From contig JAHHSZ010000083.1 of the NCBI GenBank assembly GCA_020024915.1, positions 1 through 6,728 on the forward strand: a stretch of DNA of 6,728 nucleotides, in the 5' to 3' direction. Within the stretch, counting starts at the first letter, position 1. The number at the start of each line of letters is the position of its first letter. This DNA is from Fusobacterium sp. Lineage in GTDB: Bacteria; Fusobacteriota; Fusobacteriia; Fusobacteriales; Fusobacteriaceae. The position numbers were made by a program, and so were the translations under genes. Below the pieces are notes generated by a model. That model searched no databases. It saw only the letters and a list, made by a program, of their open reading frames with translations, and had not been told where the DNA came from. This document shows, piece after piece, positions 6,647 through 6,728 of the stretch.

Positions 6647-6683
6647 AAAAATGCTAAGGAGATAGATTCTCTTTGGCATTTTT
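6647..6683 (+). terminator. rho-independent terminator closing the gene cluster
   Basis: A 16-bp stem forms between AAAAATGCTAAGGAGA (6647-6662) and TCTCTTTGGCATTTTT (6668-6683), with two G-U wobbles and a 5-nt loop TAGAT. It begins 12 bases after the symporter stop codon. The A-run at the left and T-run at the right make it able to act in both directions. Confidence 0.85.
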
Positions 6684-6715
6684 GCATATATAGGAAAATA
6701 AAAGACGAAGAGTAT

Positions 6716-6720
6716 AGGAG
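6716..6720 (+). promoter_or_regulatory. possible ribosome binding site of a gene beyond the window
   Basis: AGGAG lies 8 bases from the window end with no start codon after it inside the window. If real, a + strand gene starts at or just past position 6729. It would lie beyond the terminator and belong to a separate unit or depend on read-through. Confidence 0.35.
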
Positions 6721-6728
6721 AGATTTTA

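Noticed and set aside
1..6728. CRISPR array, tRNA or rRNA genes, insertion sequence ends or phage genes.
   Set aside because: No regularly spaced long repeats, RNA-gene-like GC-rich segments, transposase or recombinase sequence, or terminal inverted repeats were seen.

Overview
This is a very AT-rich bacterial window with strong A/T-ending codon preference (AGA for Arg, GGA for Gly, AAA for Lys). Together with the gene families present, this suggests a low-GC anaerobe, most likely a Fusobacterium-type organism; a Clostridium-type host is the alternative. No 16S or other taxonomic marker is present, so the assignment is an inference. All five genes are on the + strand and all appear intact.

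Layout. (1) Positions 1-164 are an upstream region with an oligopyrimidine tract, a probable extended -10 promoter and tandem 10-bp repeats. (2) Positions 165-1928 encode a sigma-54-dependent activator with a TTG start. Its cysteine-containing N-terminal sensor region is followed by a PAS-like domain, a complete AAA+ sigma-54 activator domain and a Fis-type HTH. (3) Positions 1929-2192 are a 264-bp regulatory gap. It holds three copies of an 11-mer (TTTTTCAAAAT) set in near-palindromes, which look like enhancer (UAS) sites. A well-spaced -24/-12 sigma-54 promoter lies about 55-120 bp downstream of them. (4) Positions 2193-5344 are a tightly spaced gene run: a CyuA-type iron-sulfur L-cysteine desulfidase (2193-3482), an AbgT-family transporter (3519-5072) and an 81-aa four-cysteine TSCPD protein (5099-5344). 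(5) After a 117-bp gap comes a divergent DAACS-family (glutamate-transporter fold) symporter (5462-6634). (6) A strong stem-loop terminator (6647-6683) closes the unit, and a likely ribosome binding site for a next gene sits at the window edge.

How the genes may work together. The activator probably senses cysteine or a related sulfur or redox signal. It would bind the three upstream sites and turn on the sigma-54 promoter of the desulfidase operon. CyuA splits L-cysteine to pyruvate, ammonia and sulfide. The two transporters would feed the pathway: the DAACS protein lacks the arginine that binds acidic side chains, so a neutral amino acid such as cysteine or serine is plausible, and the AbgT protein may import a peptide or conjugate form. 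The small TSCPD protein has no known function, but its cysteines and position suggest a link to sulfur or Fe-S handling. The cysteine theme rests on the desulfidase and on context; the transporter substrates and the sensed signal are inferred.
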